DNA of 64,000 nt from Candidatus Bathyarchaeia archaeon (GTDB taxonomy: Archaea; Thermoproteota; Bathyarchaeia; Bathyarchaeales; Bathycorpusculaceae). Shown here in pieces: positions 44,988 to 52,969 of the stretch. Where the stretch lies: positions 231,118-295,117 of the forward strand of contig CP166960.1 in assembly GCA_041447175.1 (NCBI GenBank). The letters run 5' to 3'. Within the stretch, counting starts at the first letter, position 1; the number at the start of each line of letters is the position of its first letter. Made by a program: the position numbers and the translations under genes. The notes beneath the pieces are model-generated. The model did no database searches. It saw only the letters and a program-made list of their open reading frames with translations, and was not told the origin of the DNA.

Positions 44988-46388
44988 ATGGTTCTCGTAA
45001 GTGCGTTTCACTTCCCTTCGGAAAACTTTTTTCACCCAATTGCCCGACTTAGTGATATACTCGGTCAGTCCAAACATAATAAAGTCTGCATAAAAGAAGG
45101 GAAAGATAAAATAAAAGACAAGTTAATCGTTTTTCTTGTTCTAATCAACATTATGGTTTTTCTTTGCGTAGCCCAAGCTTATACGGAGTCAACTTGGAAC
45201 ATACAAACCGTGGACCCACAGGGGTCGGGTGGTTCAATCGCTGTAGATTCCAACGGTAATCCACATATAAGCTATTTTATGAGCGCTACCTCCAATCAAA
45301 CTCGGGCAGGCATAAACTATGCCGTCTGGAACGGAACAAACTGGACTACACAAAAAATAAGCCCTACTGGAAGCACCAACAACAAAATCGCGATAGACCC
45401 AAACAACAAACCACATATAGTCTACCAAGCATACGACGGCTTAAAACACATTTTTTGGAACGGAACAAACTGGATAACCCAGACTGTATACGTGCCGCCA
45501 GGGATGGGATGGGTTTATTTTTCGGTGGCTATAGATTCCAGCGGCAACCCGCACATAGTGTATGCCACTATTAACTTGCCAATTGACGAATTACGGTATA
45601 CTGTGTGGACGGGCTCAAACTGGAACACAACAACCATAGATTCAGGGAGTTTTCCTTACTGGGCACCCTCAATCACTCTGGATTCTCATGACATCCCTCA
45701 CATAACGTATTTTGACCAAACAAACATGGATCTAACGGAAAAAGGCACCCTAAAGTATGCTACACCGAAAGGTTCAAACTGGAGTATACAAACGGTGGAC
45801 ACGCCTTTTTATTCGCAATCCTCCCTTGCTCTGGATTCAAAAGGTTACCCACACATAAGCTACACTAACGCTAGCAATGATGGTCTGGAGTACACCAGTT
45901 GGGATGGCACGGCATGGATTAAGCAAACTGTAGACGCAGACTGGGACTTCCATGGAGACTGTTACCTCGGGTTGGATTCAGATGACAAACCGCAAATTGC
46001 ATATTTTGTAGCGGTCGGAGAAGAGTGTGACTTGAAGTACGCTGTTTGGACGGGTGAAAACTGGAGCATTCAATTGGTGGACTCAAACACCGCAAGTGGC
46101 GCCATGGTTTTGGACTCATCAGGCAACCCGCACATAGCTTATAACAGACCCGTGATATGGGCATCGGGTAATGCATCACGCACATATGATTTAACGTATG
46201 CTACCCTTTCAGGGGGTCGTCCCAATTCATCGCATTCCTCTAACCCTTCTGCATCACCAACTATTCCAGAGCTTTCAGAACAAGTTTTGGGGACAACCCT
46301 ATTTGTATTTGGGCTAACAGCCACCTTTGTTGTAGTTTCAAAAAAGAAAATGGCTAACAAGAGTCCTGTAAAAAAATCGCGATCGTAA
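44988..46388 (+). CDS. Secreted repeat protein (PHISY-type propeller) with PTIPE tail, start uncertain
   Basis: The body has repeats of about 50-60 residues, each with a core like SGNPHIVYA, KGYPHISYT or SGNPHIAYN, as in secreted seven-blade or BNR-like propellers. The end is SPTIPELSEQVLG, a membrane helix and SKKKMANKS. A signal peptide, KLIVFLVLINIMVFLCVAQA, begins only near 45,120, yet no ATG, GTG or TTG lies just before it in frame. The frame is open to 44865; ATG 44988 and ATG 44928 are possible. A non-standard start or an assembly error would explain this. The span 44,660-44,987 holds only a TATA-like TTTTAAAATA near 44,817. Confidence 0.65.
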   Translation: MVLVSAFHFPSENFFHPIARLSDILGQSKHNKVCIKEGKDKIKDKLIVFLVLINIMVFLCVAQAYTESTWNIQTVDPQGSGGSIAVDSNGNPHISYFMSATSNQTRAGINYAVWNGTNWTTQKISPTGSTNNKIAIDPNNKPHIVYQAYDGLKHIFWNGTNWITQTVYVPPGMGWVYFSVAIDSSGNPHIVYATINLPIDELRYTVWTGSNWNTTTIDSGSFPYWAPSITLDSHDIPHITYFDQTNMDLTEKGTLKYATPKGSNWSIQTVDTPFYSQSSLALDSKGYPHISYTNASNDGLEYTSWDGTAWIKQTVDADWDFHGDCYLGLDSDDKPQIAYFVAVGEECDLKYAVWTGENWSIQLVDSNTASGAMVLDSSGNPHIAYNRPVIWASGNASRTYDLTYATLSGGRPNSSHSSNPSASPTIPELSEQVLGTTLFVFGLTATFVVVSKKKMANKSPVKKSRS

Positions 46389-46410
46389 CGTGATTTGGAA
46401 ATGAAATCTA

Positions 46411-46626
46411 AGGGAGGTTTCTACGTTTTTTTAGTAAAGCAAGTTTTGGATCTTAGCCTGGCAAAGTAACCTCTCTTTTGAAAAGCATTTAAAGCAAATT
46501 TAAAAACAACGCTTCAGTCCAACCAGAAATTTCAACTGAGTCAAAAGTTGGTGCTTCTAAACATAAGAGAACTCCGTTTTTGAGAAAGAGAAAGTACGCG
46601 TAGATTCAAATAAAAGGGAGGTTTCT
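46411..46626. repeat. 12-base direct repeat in the long leader region
   Basis: AGGGAGGTTTCT occurs at 46411-46422 and again at 46615-46626. Its near complement AACCTCTCTT lies at 46468-46477, so the first copy could form a hairpin. These lie in the roughly 500-base gap before the Cys-rich gene. No gene is otherwise clear in 46,389-46,682; TATA-like T/A runs occur near 46,490-46,505. Confidence 0.35.
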
Positions 46627-46682
46627 GAAACATCCCGTTTTCCTAAAGTAAACCCACGCGAGTAGTTCTACAAGGGAAAAAT

Positions 46683-46898
46683 ATGTTTGAACAAAACCTA
46701 ATCGGCAAAAAGACCTGCTGTGGTCTAAATAGTTCAATTTTTTACTTGGGCGGGAATCCCAAAGAAAAAATGCCTTCTCCCAGCACAATGTTGTGGCAGT
46801 CAAACAAGATTTTATTGTGTTTGAAAGCTACTTCCACAATTGAATCAGCCAAAAACGTCATGTTTTGTAGACAGAAGGCGAAATACTATGGTATGTAG
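46683..46898 (+). CDS. Possible small protein upstream of Cys-rich gene
   Basis: An ATG at 46683 after AAGGGAAAAAT opens a 71-residue frame that ends by overlapping the Cys-rich gene by 11 bases. It contains five cysteines including a CC pair near residue 12 and no recognisable domain. Overlap with the next start resembles coupling, but the ribosome site is weak and the composition is not clearly coding. It could also be untranslated leader. I list it with low confidence. Confidence 0.25.
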   Translation: MFEQNLIGKKTCCGLNSSIFYLGGNPKEKMPSPSTMLWQSNKILLCLKATSTIESAKNVMFCRQKAKYYGM

Positions 46899-48645
46899 TA
46901 TGAACGGTGGTTGTGATAATAATTGTAACCCTACGGAAGGATTTAAAGGTGGGAAAGGAACCACAATTTGGGGTCCAATACGCTTCACTTTGGGTCCAAA
47001 GGGAAGTCAAACTGACACCAAAACGCTCCATTTCACAGCCACGCAACCTCAATGTTATCAAAATTCCTCTCCCCAAAAATGCAGCGCTTGCAACTTAAGT
47101 TACACAATCAGAACTACCCAAGATTCCGATAACCCTGTCGTATCGTTGTATCTATATCTGAATGGACACACATCAGCAAATGCAGACCCGGGAAAGCGAT
47201 ATCATAGTAGATTAGCTAATCATGACCTCTCGGAAGTTATTGACTTATCTCAATCAATAGATGGATTTGACGGAAGCGGTAACCCTGTTTACAGTTTAAA
47301 CGATCCTGACCTCAACACACTTGAGTTTGTCAACGATGACGAATACGTCAGCGTTACGATCGAAGATTTAACAGTTGTTCGAATATACCCAATGTGCTAT
47401 CTGCCATGTGACGGCAAAAATGCCTGCACTGATGGCATGTGCGATGGTTCTGGTCCATGCGGATCGGAACAGCCATATTCAAAGATCGAAAACGATCCCC
47501 TAGATTCCACACGACAAGATTACCCTTGCAACTACAAAGATTGCGGCAATATTAGTTATACCAAATTTGGTCCCGACAACCACGTTAAAGAAATCTCGCC
47601 CAGTCCCTATGTAAATGCAGTTTGGACTTGGACTAATCCTCCTGATCCATGCTATAATTACGTTAATAAGAAACATTGTTTTTTCAATTTAAACAATGTT
47701 GCTACTAGTGGTGTATCCGAAAATGATGACGTGACTTTTTGGCTCAGACTTAACTACGACCCCACTAACCATCCCGACAGCCCATGGGTGCAATTCTACC
47801 ATCCTACAGGCAATTACCATATAGCTCATGGCGTTGATCTAGCAAACCACCCAACATTATCAGGGTTTTACGATGACAGCCCTAATGGCACAAACACTTT
47901 AGAGTTATACTACGATCCTAATGCCGACGTAGATCTTGTATTATGCGACGGATGTAGCGGTTCATGTCCACCGTATTGTCAGGAAGGAGGAAGCATCGAT
48001 ATCTACCGCACTTACCAGACAGAACCCGTTTATCTGACCATAGAAGCTTCAGTTGCAACAGGAGGAGGATCTATCTCACCGTCTGGCATAGTTCAAGTAG
48101 ATTATGGAGGAAACAAAACCTTCAACATTACGCCGAATACAGGCTACCTCATATACCACGTTGATGTCATGAACGACGGCGAAAACTGGGTTTCACAAGG
48201 AGCAATTAGCAGTTACACATTTATCAACGTCACCAATCTCAAGCATAAAATCAGGGCATACTTCACAAGTTGTGGTACATGCCAAACAGTTTGCCAGACG
48301 GCATGCGTAGTGAGCTGTCAAGAAACATGTCAAATAAGCTGCCAGCCTTGTGAAACTTGCCAGCCATGTGTAACCTGCCAAGATACTTGTCAACTTACAT
48401 GTCAAACGGGGTGCGAAGTAGCATGCCAGTTGCCGTGTGAGTTTTGTCAAATGACCTGTCAATGGACATGCATGGCTGCGTGTCAGCTTTCATGCCAAAC
48501 CTGCAATACCTGCCAAACCACATGCGAACTAAGCTGTCAAACTGGATGTGAAGTGAGTTGTCAATCTGGTTGTGAGGTGTCTTGTCAGTCGCCTTGCATG
48601 GTCTGTCAGCTTCCTTGCCTGTGGAGTTGCCTAATGATACAGTAA
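46888..48645 (+). CDS. Giant Cys-rich protein with CXXX-repeat tail; candidate radical SAM substrate
   Basis: From ATG 46888 (GAAGG before it) the product has 585 residues and no signal peptide or membrane segment. Residues up to about 370 appear to hold two beta-sandwich units, each closing on a Cys cluster (CYLPCDGKNAC and CDGCSGSCPPYC). A unit from about 392 (SVATGGGSISPSGIVQVDYG) resembles the InlB-type bacterial repeat domain, normally extracellular. Residues 462-581 hold 33 cysteines, always two or three residues apart, mostly CQXXC. Codons for Cys and Gln vary freely, so it is not a fresh DNA repeat. A small protein and a radical SAM/SPASM enzyme follow, which points to thioether modification. 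Metal binding or plain disulfides are the alternatives. Confidence 0.75.
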   Translation: MVCSMNGGCDNNCNPTEGFKGGKGTTIWGPIRFTLGPKGSQTDTKTLHFTATQPQCYQNSSPQKCSACNLSYTIRTTQDSDNPVVSLYLYLNGHTSANADPGKRYHSRLANHDLSEVIDLSQSIDGFDGSGNPVYSLNDPDLNTLEFVNDDEYVSVTIEDLTVVRIYPMCYLPCDGKNACTDGMCDGSGPCGSEQPYSKIENDPLDSTRQDYPCNYKDCGNISYTKFGPDNHVKEISPSPYVNAVWTWTNPPDPCYNYVNKKHCFFNLNNVATSGVSENDDVTFWLRLNYDPTNHPDSPWVQFYHPTGNYHIAHGVDLANHPTLSGFYDDSPNGTNTLELYYDPNADVDLVLCDGCSGSCPPYCQEGGSIDIYRTYQTEPVYLTIEASVATGGGSISPSGIVQVDYGGNKTFNITPNTGYLIYHVDVMNDGENWVSQGAISSYTFINVTNLKHKIRAYFTSCGTCQTVCQTACVVSCQETCQISCQPCETCQPCVTCQDTCQLTCQTGCEVACQLPCEFCQMTCQWTCMAACQLSCQTCNTCQTTCELSCQTGCEVSCQSGCEVSCQSPCMVCQLPCLWSCLMIQ

Positions 48646-48677
48646 TGACTTAGCAGAAACATCAGGAGCCAGATAAT

Positions 48678-48863
48678 ATGAGTAAAAAATGCGTAAACAA
48701 TCAATCAACTCCGGTCCGTAATCAACAGAACTCTTCGGTACGGACGTCACCTCCGTTTGGGCAGTCTCTGACTGAGCAGCGGGTCAAGGAAATTGTCATT
48801 GAGTCTTTGATTGCATTAGGCTTGGTTCCCCAACCGCAAAAGAGGAAGACTATCCATGCTTAA
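48678..48863 (+). CDS. 61-residue protein between substrate and maturase
   Basis: AGGAG lies nine bases before ATG 48678, and the end overlaps the radical SAM start by 8 bases, so this is a real, coupled gene. The first half is Asn/Gln/Ser-rich and looks disordered. The second half, SLTEQRVKEIVIESLIALGL, should be an amphipathic helix, followed by a short basic tail. There is one cysteine, so it is unlikely to be the cross-linked product. It might be a carrier, a leader supplied in trans or an adaptor between enzyme and substrate. No family is recognised. Confidence 0.65.
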   Translation: MSKKCVNNQSTPVRNQQNSSVRTSPPFGQSLTEQRVKEIVIESLIALGLVPQPQKRKTIHA

Positions 48864-50040
48864 TCTGCCTGCTAAAATCAAAGAAATGACCGTTTGGGTC
48901 ACCGGCGAATGCAACCTCAGCTGCAAATACTGCTTCGTCTATAAACTCAACCAAAACCCGCCACACGGAAAAATGACCATGCAAACTGCAGATCAACTCA
49001 TACGTTTCTGCACCCAAAACCTAGACCCAAACGGCGCCCTTTGGTTCTTCGGCGCAGAACCATTCTGCAACTTCGACACCCTCAAGTACATAGTTGAAAA
49101 AAGCCACACAGACGGACACAAATGGAACTTTGGAGTAACCACCAACTGCACCTTAGTAACCGAAGACATAGCCTTGTGGATGAAGAAATACAACTTCGGC
49201 GCAACCGTCTCCATTGATGGATCAAAAAACAGCCACGACACCAACCGAGTCTACCCCAACGGGAAAGGCAGCTGGGAAGACGCGTGGCGCGGCTTCTTGC
49301 TACTAAAGAAACATTTCACAAACACGCCGCAACTGCGGTGGACCGTAACCCCGTCCACCGTGAAGGGACTAGCAGACGCCATCAAGTCTTTCGTTGAAGA
49401 ATTTAACCTCACAAGCCTTGCCGTGGACATGGTCTACGAAGCGGAGTGGGCACCTCAAGACTTGGCAAACCTCAGACAGGAACTAGAAATCTTTCGCGGA
49501 TACTACAAAAATTGGATGGAACGGGGGGTTCCAGTGTTTAGCATGTGGGTTCGAGACGCAAACGCCGCAATCACCCAAACAAGAAGGGTCTGGGATTCAC
49601 GGTGCGGATTAGGACAAGGCGGAATATCAGTTGACTACGACGGCTCAATTTACCCCTGCCATAGATTCGTCGACTCACATGAAATAAAGATAGGCGACAT
49701 ATACAGCGGCTTTGCACAAAGTCGCTTAGACTGGATTAAACATTGGCAAAATATAGCACCCTACTGTGAGGTCCCCACGAAATGCTTAAGTTGTAACTAC
49801 AAAAACAACTGTATAGGCGGATGTATAGCCCAAAACTACGACGTCTTCGGTTTGCCACATGTTAACCCCGAAACTTTCTGCACAATTAAACAACTGATAA
49901 CAGACGTTTTCAGTGAACTATGCAAATCTATGCAAACCAACAAAACCTTCCAGAAACTATACGCAAAACCTCCTTTCGAGCAAAAACCAAAACTGCCTCA
50001 AACATCCACAAACTCAACACAGCTTGCGCAAAAGAATTGA
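48856..50040 (+). CDS. Radical SAM/SPASM peptide maturase
   Basis: The 394-residue enzyme has CX3CX2C at Cys19, Cys23 and Cys26 (CNLSCKYC) and FFGAEPFCN in place of the usual GGEP motif. Its SPASM domain starts at Cys250 (CGLGQGGISVDYDGSIYPC) and contains CX2CX5CX3C (CLSCNYKNNCIGGC) with further cysteines up to CTIK. This is the layout of enzymes that form thioether or other links in RiPPs, and of anaerobic sulfatase-maturase relatives. No sulfatase gene is adjacent; the Cys-rich gene is. AGAGGAAG eight bases upstream supports ATG 48856. No separate recognition (RRE) domain is obvious at its amino end. Confidence 0.85.
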   Translation: MLNLPAKIKEMTVWVTGECNLSCKYCFVYKLNQNPPHGKMTMQTADQLIRFCTQNLDPNGALWFFGAEPFCNFDTLKYIVEKSHTDGHKWNFGVTTNCTLVTEDIALWMKKYNFGATVSIDGSKNSHDTNRVYPNGKGSWEDAWRGFLLLKKHFTNTPQLRWTVTPSTVKGLADAIKSFVEEFNLTSLAVDMVYEAEWAPQDLANLRQELEIFRGYYKNWMERGVPVFSMWVRDANAAITQTRRVWDSRCGLGQGGISVDYDGSIYPCHRFVDSHEIKIGDIYSGFAQSRLDWIKHWQNIAPYCEVPTKCLSCNYKNNCIGGCIAQNYDVFGLPHVNPETFCTIKQLITDVFSELCKSMQTNKTFQKLYAKPPFEQKPKLPQTSTNSTQLAQKN

Positions 50041-50174
50041 CCAAAACTGCCCTTCTTTTTTCTTTGTTTTATTTGTTGCCAAATGTGATTATGCTATATT
50101 GAACCTGATGGGTTTTGGGAAAAGCTTAATTCTGTAGTTGTTTCTGTCACTTTACCTATACAGAGTGATTAGCG

Positions 50175-51242
50175 ATGGCTAAGTTGTCCGACCTTAAATT
50201 CGCGATGGGCGCCAGCATACTTGCAGCCACCTTCATATTTGGCGCCTTCCTCATCGGCGTCATATTCCTCATCCAATACTACTACACAGGTTTTGATGTT
50301 GTGACTGGGCTGCTTTTCGCCGTCGGCGGCACCGCCATTTTTGTCCTCTTCGAATACGCGATTGGCCCCACCATCGTTAGCGCCACTACCCATCTGCATT
50401 TTCTTAAGCCCGGCGAGAACCCCTGGCTGGAAAACATGGTCAAAGACTTGGTAGCCAAAAGCGGCATACCCATGCCCAAACTCGCCACCGTCCCCAACAA
50501 CACACCCAACGCCTTCACGTACGGACGAAGCCAAAGCAGCGCCGTTTTAGCGGTGCATGAAGGGCTCCTGCGGCAGCTGAACGAGGACGAAATCCGTGGC
50601 GTTATCGCTCATGAATTGGGGCACATCAAACACAAAGACTACATCGTCATGACCGTGCTTTCCGCCTTGCCCATGCTGGCTTACTGGATATCCCAAGTCA
50701 CACTCACTGCAAGCTGGTTTGGCGGCGGCTCCAGACGAGGAAACAAAGACCAAAACAACACCGGCGCCATCCTTGTAGCCATCGGCATTATTTCGTTTGT
50801 GGTTTACATTGTGTCGTTTTTGGCGGTTATGCGGCTAAGCAGGCTACGCGAGCACTACGCAGACTCCTACAGCGCTTACTTAACCAAAAAGCCCCACAGT
50901 CTGCAAAGTGCCTTATCCAAAATCAGCTACGGCTTATCCATCGCGCCTAAAGTTCCCACGGATGCACGCAGCTTCTACATTGAGGATCCCACACAGGCAA
51001 AACGGGAGGTTGCACAGATAATGTCTAACAAAAGCCAGTACGACTTGGACAACGACGGCGTCTTGGACGAACATGAACTGGAGCATGCCATGGAGCGGGA
51101 AGCTAAATCGACGTGGGCGCAGATGAATAGCTTGTTTGCGACGCATCCCCCCACGTTCAAGCGGATTTTGCTGCTGCGGGAAATCGAGAACGAAATGAAC
51201 ACGGGCAAGTACAGCGACGACCGCATGTACGCCCACGTCTAA
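50175..51242 (+). CDS. HtpX-like M48 zinc metalloprotease
   Basis: The 355-residue membrane protein has two amino-terminal helices, HELGH at 146-150 as the zinc site, two more helices, and REHYADSYSAYLTKKP supplying the third zinc ligand. HtpX-type proteases remove damaged membrane proteins. A DNDGVLDEHELEHAM segment late in the protein looks like a single EF-hand loop (DLDNDGVLDEHE), which is unusual for HtpX. It is 134 bases after the radical SAM gene with its own TATA-like sequence possible; a role in maturing the Cys-rich protein is only a thought. Confidence 0.87.
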   Translation: MAKLSDLKFAMGASILAATFIFGAFLIGVIFLIQYYYTGFDVVTGLLFAVGGTAIFVLFEYAIGPTIVSATTHLHFLKPGENPWLENMVKDLVAKSGIPMPKLATVPNNTPNAFTYGRSQSSAVLAVHEGLLRQLNEDEIRGVIAHELGHIKHKDYIVMTVLSALPMLAYWISQVTLTASWFGGGSRRGNKDQNNTGAILVAIGIISFVVYIVSFLAVMRLSRLREHYADSYSAYLTKKPHSLQSALSKISYGLSIAPKVPTDARSFYIEDPTQAKREVAQIMSNKSQYDLDNDGVLDEHELEHAMEREAKSTWAQMNSLFATHPPTFKRILLLREIENEMNTGKYSDDRMYAHV

Positions 51243-51304
51243 ACCTGTTCCGCCAGACATGGGAACCCTCTTAAGCTTCAACGGCTGTTGGATAACTGAA
51301 AACC

Positions 51305-52576
51305 ATGGGCGCCCCCACAAAACCGTCGCTTGCAGAAGATTTTATTTATCCACGCTACGAGCGGGGCTGCATTTCAAACCTGCCAAACGCAATCCTTAAC
51401 CTGTTTGGCGTCAAAACTCCTAAGCCACAATTGCCCCTCCGAGAGCATGTCGAAAAACTTGGTGCCGACAAAGCAAGCAAAGTGGTGCTCCTGCTTCTGG
51501 ACGGATTTGGGTTTGACCAGTTTCAGCGAAACCAAAACAACTTCAGTTTCCTCTCAAATTTATCCCGCAACGGCTCTGTTTTCCCTTTGACAAGTGTTTT
51601 TCCTTCGCAAACAACCAACGCTTTGGCAACTTTGAATACGGGTTTGATGCCTCAAGAGCACGGGCTGTTTGAATACTTCATTTACCTTAAAGAGGCTGGG
51701 CAAGTTGTCAATACCTTATCGTTTGAACCCGTAGGTTCCGCCTATGGTTCTGGTGCCCAAACAGAGTTTGACCCGCACCTTGCGTTCAACGGCAAAACCA
51801 TCCACACCACACTCAAAGCGGAGGGCATAGAAACATTCGTCCACGCCTACAAGTACTACGCCTTCAGCCCTTGCTCTCAACTGCTCTTTGACGGCAGTAC
51901 GGTGGTTCCCTCTTGGAAAACCTCCGACATGGTGGTCAATCTGCGACGCAACCTCCAAGACACTCAGGGACCCGCATACTTTTTTGTACATTTTGATACG
52001 CTTGACACCATCGCACACGAGTATGGACCTAACAGCGAGCAGTACGCCGCTGAATTATCCGCCATTAGCTACCTGCTCAGCAAAGAATTAGTCGAAAAAG
52101 TTGATGCACAAACCGCAAAAGAAACCCTGATTTTGGTTACTGCAGACCACGGCGAAGCAGCCATCAACCCCCAAGACACCCTCTACCTTAACAACTTTCC
52201 CCAAGTAATCAGTAACCTGAAAACAGAAAAAAAGCTGCCGATTTTGCCCGCGGGCGGTCCCCGAGACGTATTTCTGCACATCCAAGAAGAAAAACTCGCA
52301 CAAACCAAGGAGTTTCTTACAAAGGAACTCGGCAAAAAAGCCGCAATCATCGAAACCCAAGAAGCAATTGAGCAAGGCTTATTTGGCATCGGCGAGGCGG
52401 CTGAGGTGTTTTGTGAGCGGGCAGGAAACTTGATGGTTTTGCCTTTTGCGAATCAGACGGTGTGGTTTGAGTTTTCGCAGGGGCGTAAACTGGAGCTTTG
52501 GGGTCACCATGGCGGGCTAAGCCGCGAAGAAATGGTGGTTCCTTTCGGGTTAGCTAAGCTTAGCAGCTTAAAGTAG
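51305..52576 (+). CDS. Alkaline-phosphatase-superfamily phosphodiesterase
   Basis: The 423-residue protein has the metal and nucleophile residues of type I phosphodiesterase/nucleotide pyrophosphatases: LLLLDGFGFD, SVFPSQTTNALATLNTG with the catalytic Thr, DTLDTIAHEYGPNS and VTADHGEAAI. No signal peptide is seen, so it acts in the cytoplasm. Related enzymes cleave nucleotide sugars or act as phosphoglycerate mutase-like proteins. The substrate here is not clear. It stands alone on the plus strand. Confidence 0.82.
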   Translation: MGAPTKPSLAEDFIYPRYERGCISNLPNAILNLFGVKTPKPQLPLREHVEKLGADKASKVVLLLLDGFGFDQFQRNQNNFSFLSNLSRNGSVFPLTSVFPSQTTNALATLNTGLMPQEHGLFEYFIYLKEAGQVVNTLSFEPVGSAYGSGAQTEFDPHLAFNGKTIHTTLKAEGIETFVHAYKYYAFSPCSQLLFDGSTVVPSWKTSDMVVNLRRNLQDTQGPAYFFVHFDTLDTIAHEYGPNSEQYAAELSAISYLLSKELVEKVDAQTAKETLILVTADHGEAAINPQDTLYLNNFPQVISNLKTEKKLPILPAGGPRDVFLHIQEEKLAQTKEFLTKELGKKAAIIETQEAIEQGLFGIGEAAEVFCERAGNLMVLPFANQTVWFEFSQGRKLELWGHHGGLSREEMVVPFGLAKLSSLK

Positions 52577-52665
52577 CCGTTTGCTCCTTTGGGGAACGGG
52601 TTTTTTGGGCGAAGACTAATATCTGCGTAGCACCGTTTAATGTAAAAATAAGGGGACATAGAAAA

Positions 52666-52872
52666 ATGCCTTATTGCCCTGAATGCGGCGGCGAAATGGT
52701 CTACAACATCTCAAACAAGCACTTCACGTGCAAAAGCTGCGGTTTAACGGTTACTCAGCAGGAACTGATGGATCTTCGAGAACGCAATCGTCCACCTGAA
52801 GAAACCGAAGATGAGATTCGTCAGAACCGCAGAAAAGAGTACTTGAAGTGGTACCTGAGCAGCAAGAAGTAG
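52666..52872 (+). CDS. Small zinc-ribbon protein
   Basis: The 68-residue product has CPECGG and CKSCGL, a two-knuckle zinc ribbon, followed by a charged helix (RQNRRKEYLKWYLSSKK). Such proteins are common in archaeal genomes and are thought to bind nucleic acid or partner proteins. The gene lies alone between a phosphodiesterase and a CinA-like gene. Confidence 0.75.
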   Translation: MPYCPECGGEMVYNISNKHFTCKSCGLTVTQQELMDLRERNRPPEETEDEIRQNRRKEYLKWYLSSKK

Positions 52873-52969
52873 TGGTCTTGCCGCCAGACGGTTTGAGCGA
52901 TTTGTTAGCAAACAGTATAAAAGTCAAACCTCTTTCTTATCAAGCTACATTGTGAATGGGCGATGCTTG

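Noticed and set aside
48271-48640. TGTCAA/TGCCAG repeats as a possible CRISPR or satellite array
   Set aside because: The frame is maintained, codons vary and the period is 9 or 12 bases; it is coding sequence for the Cys tail.
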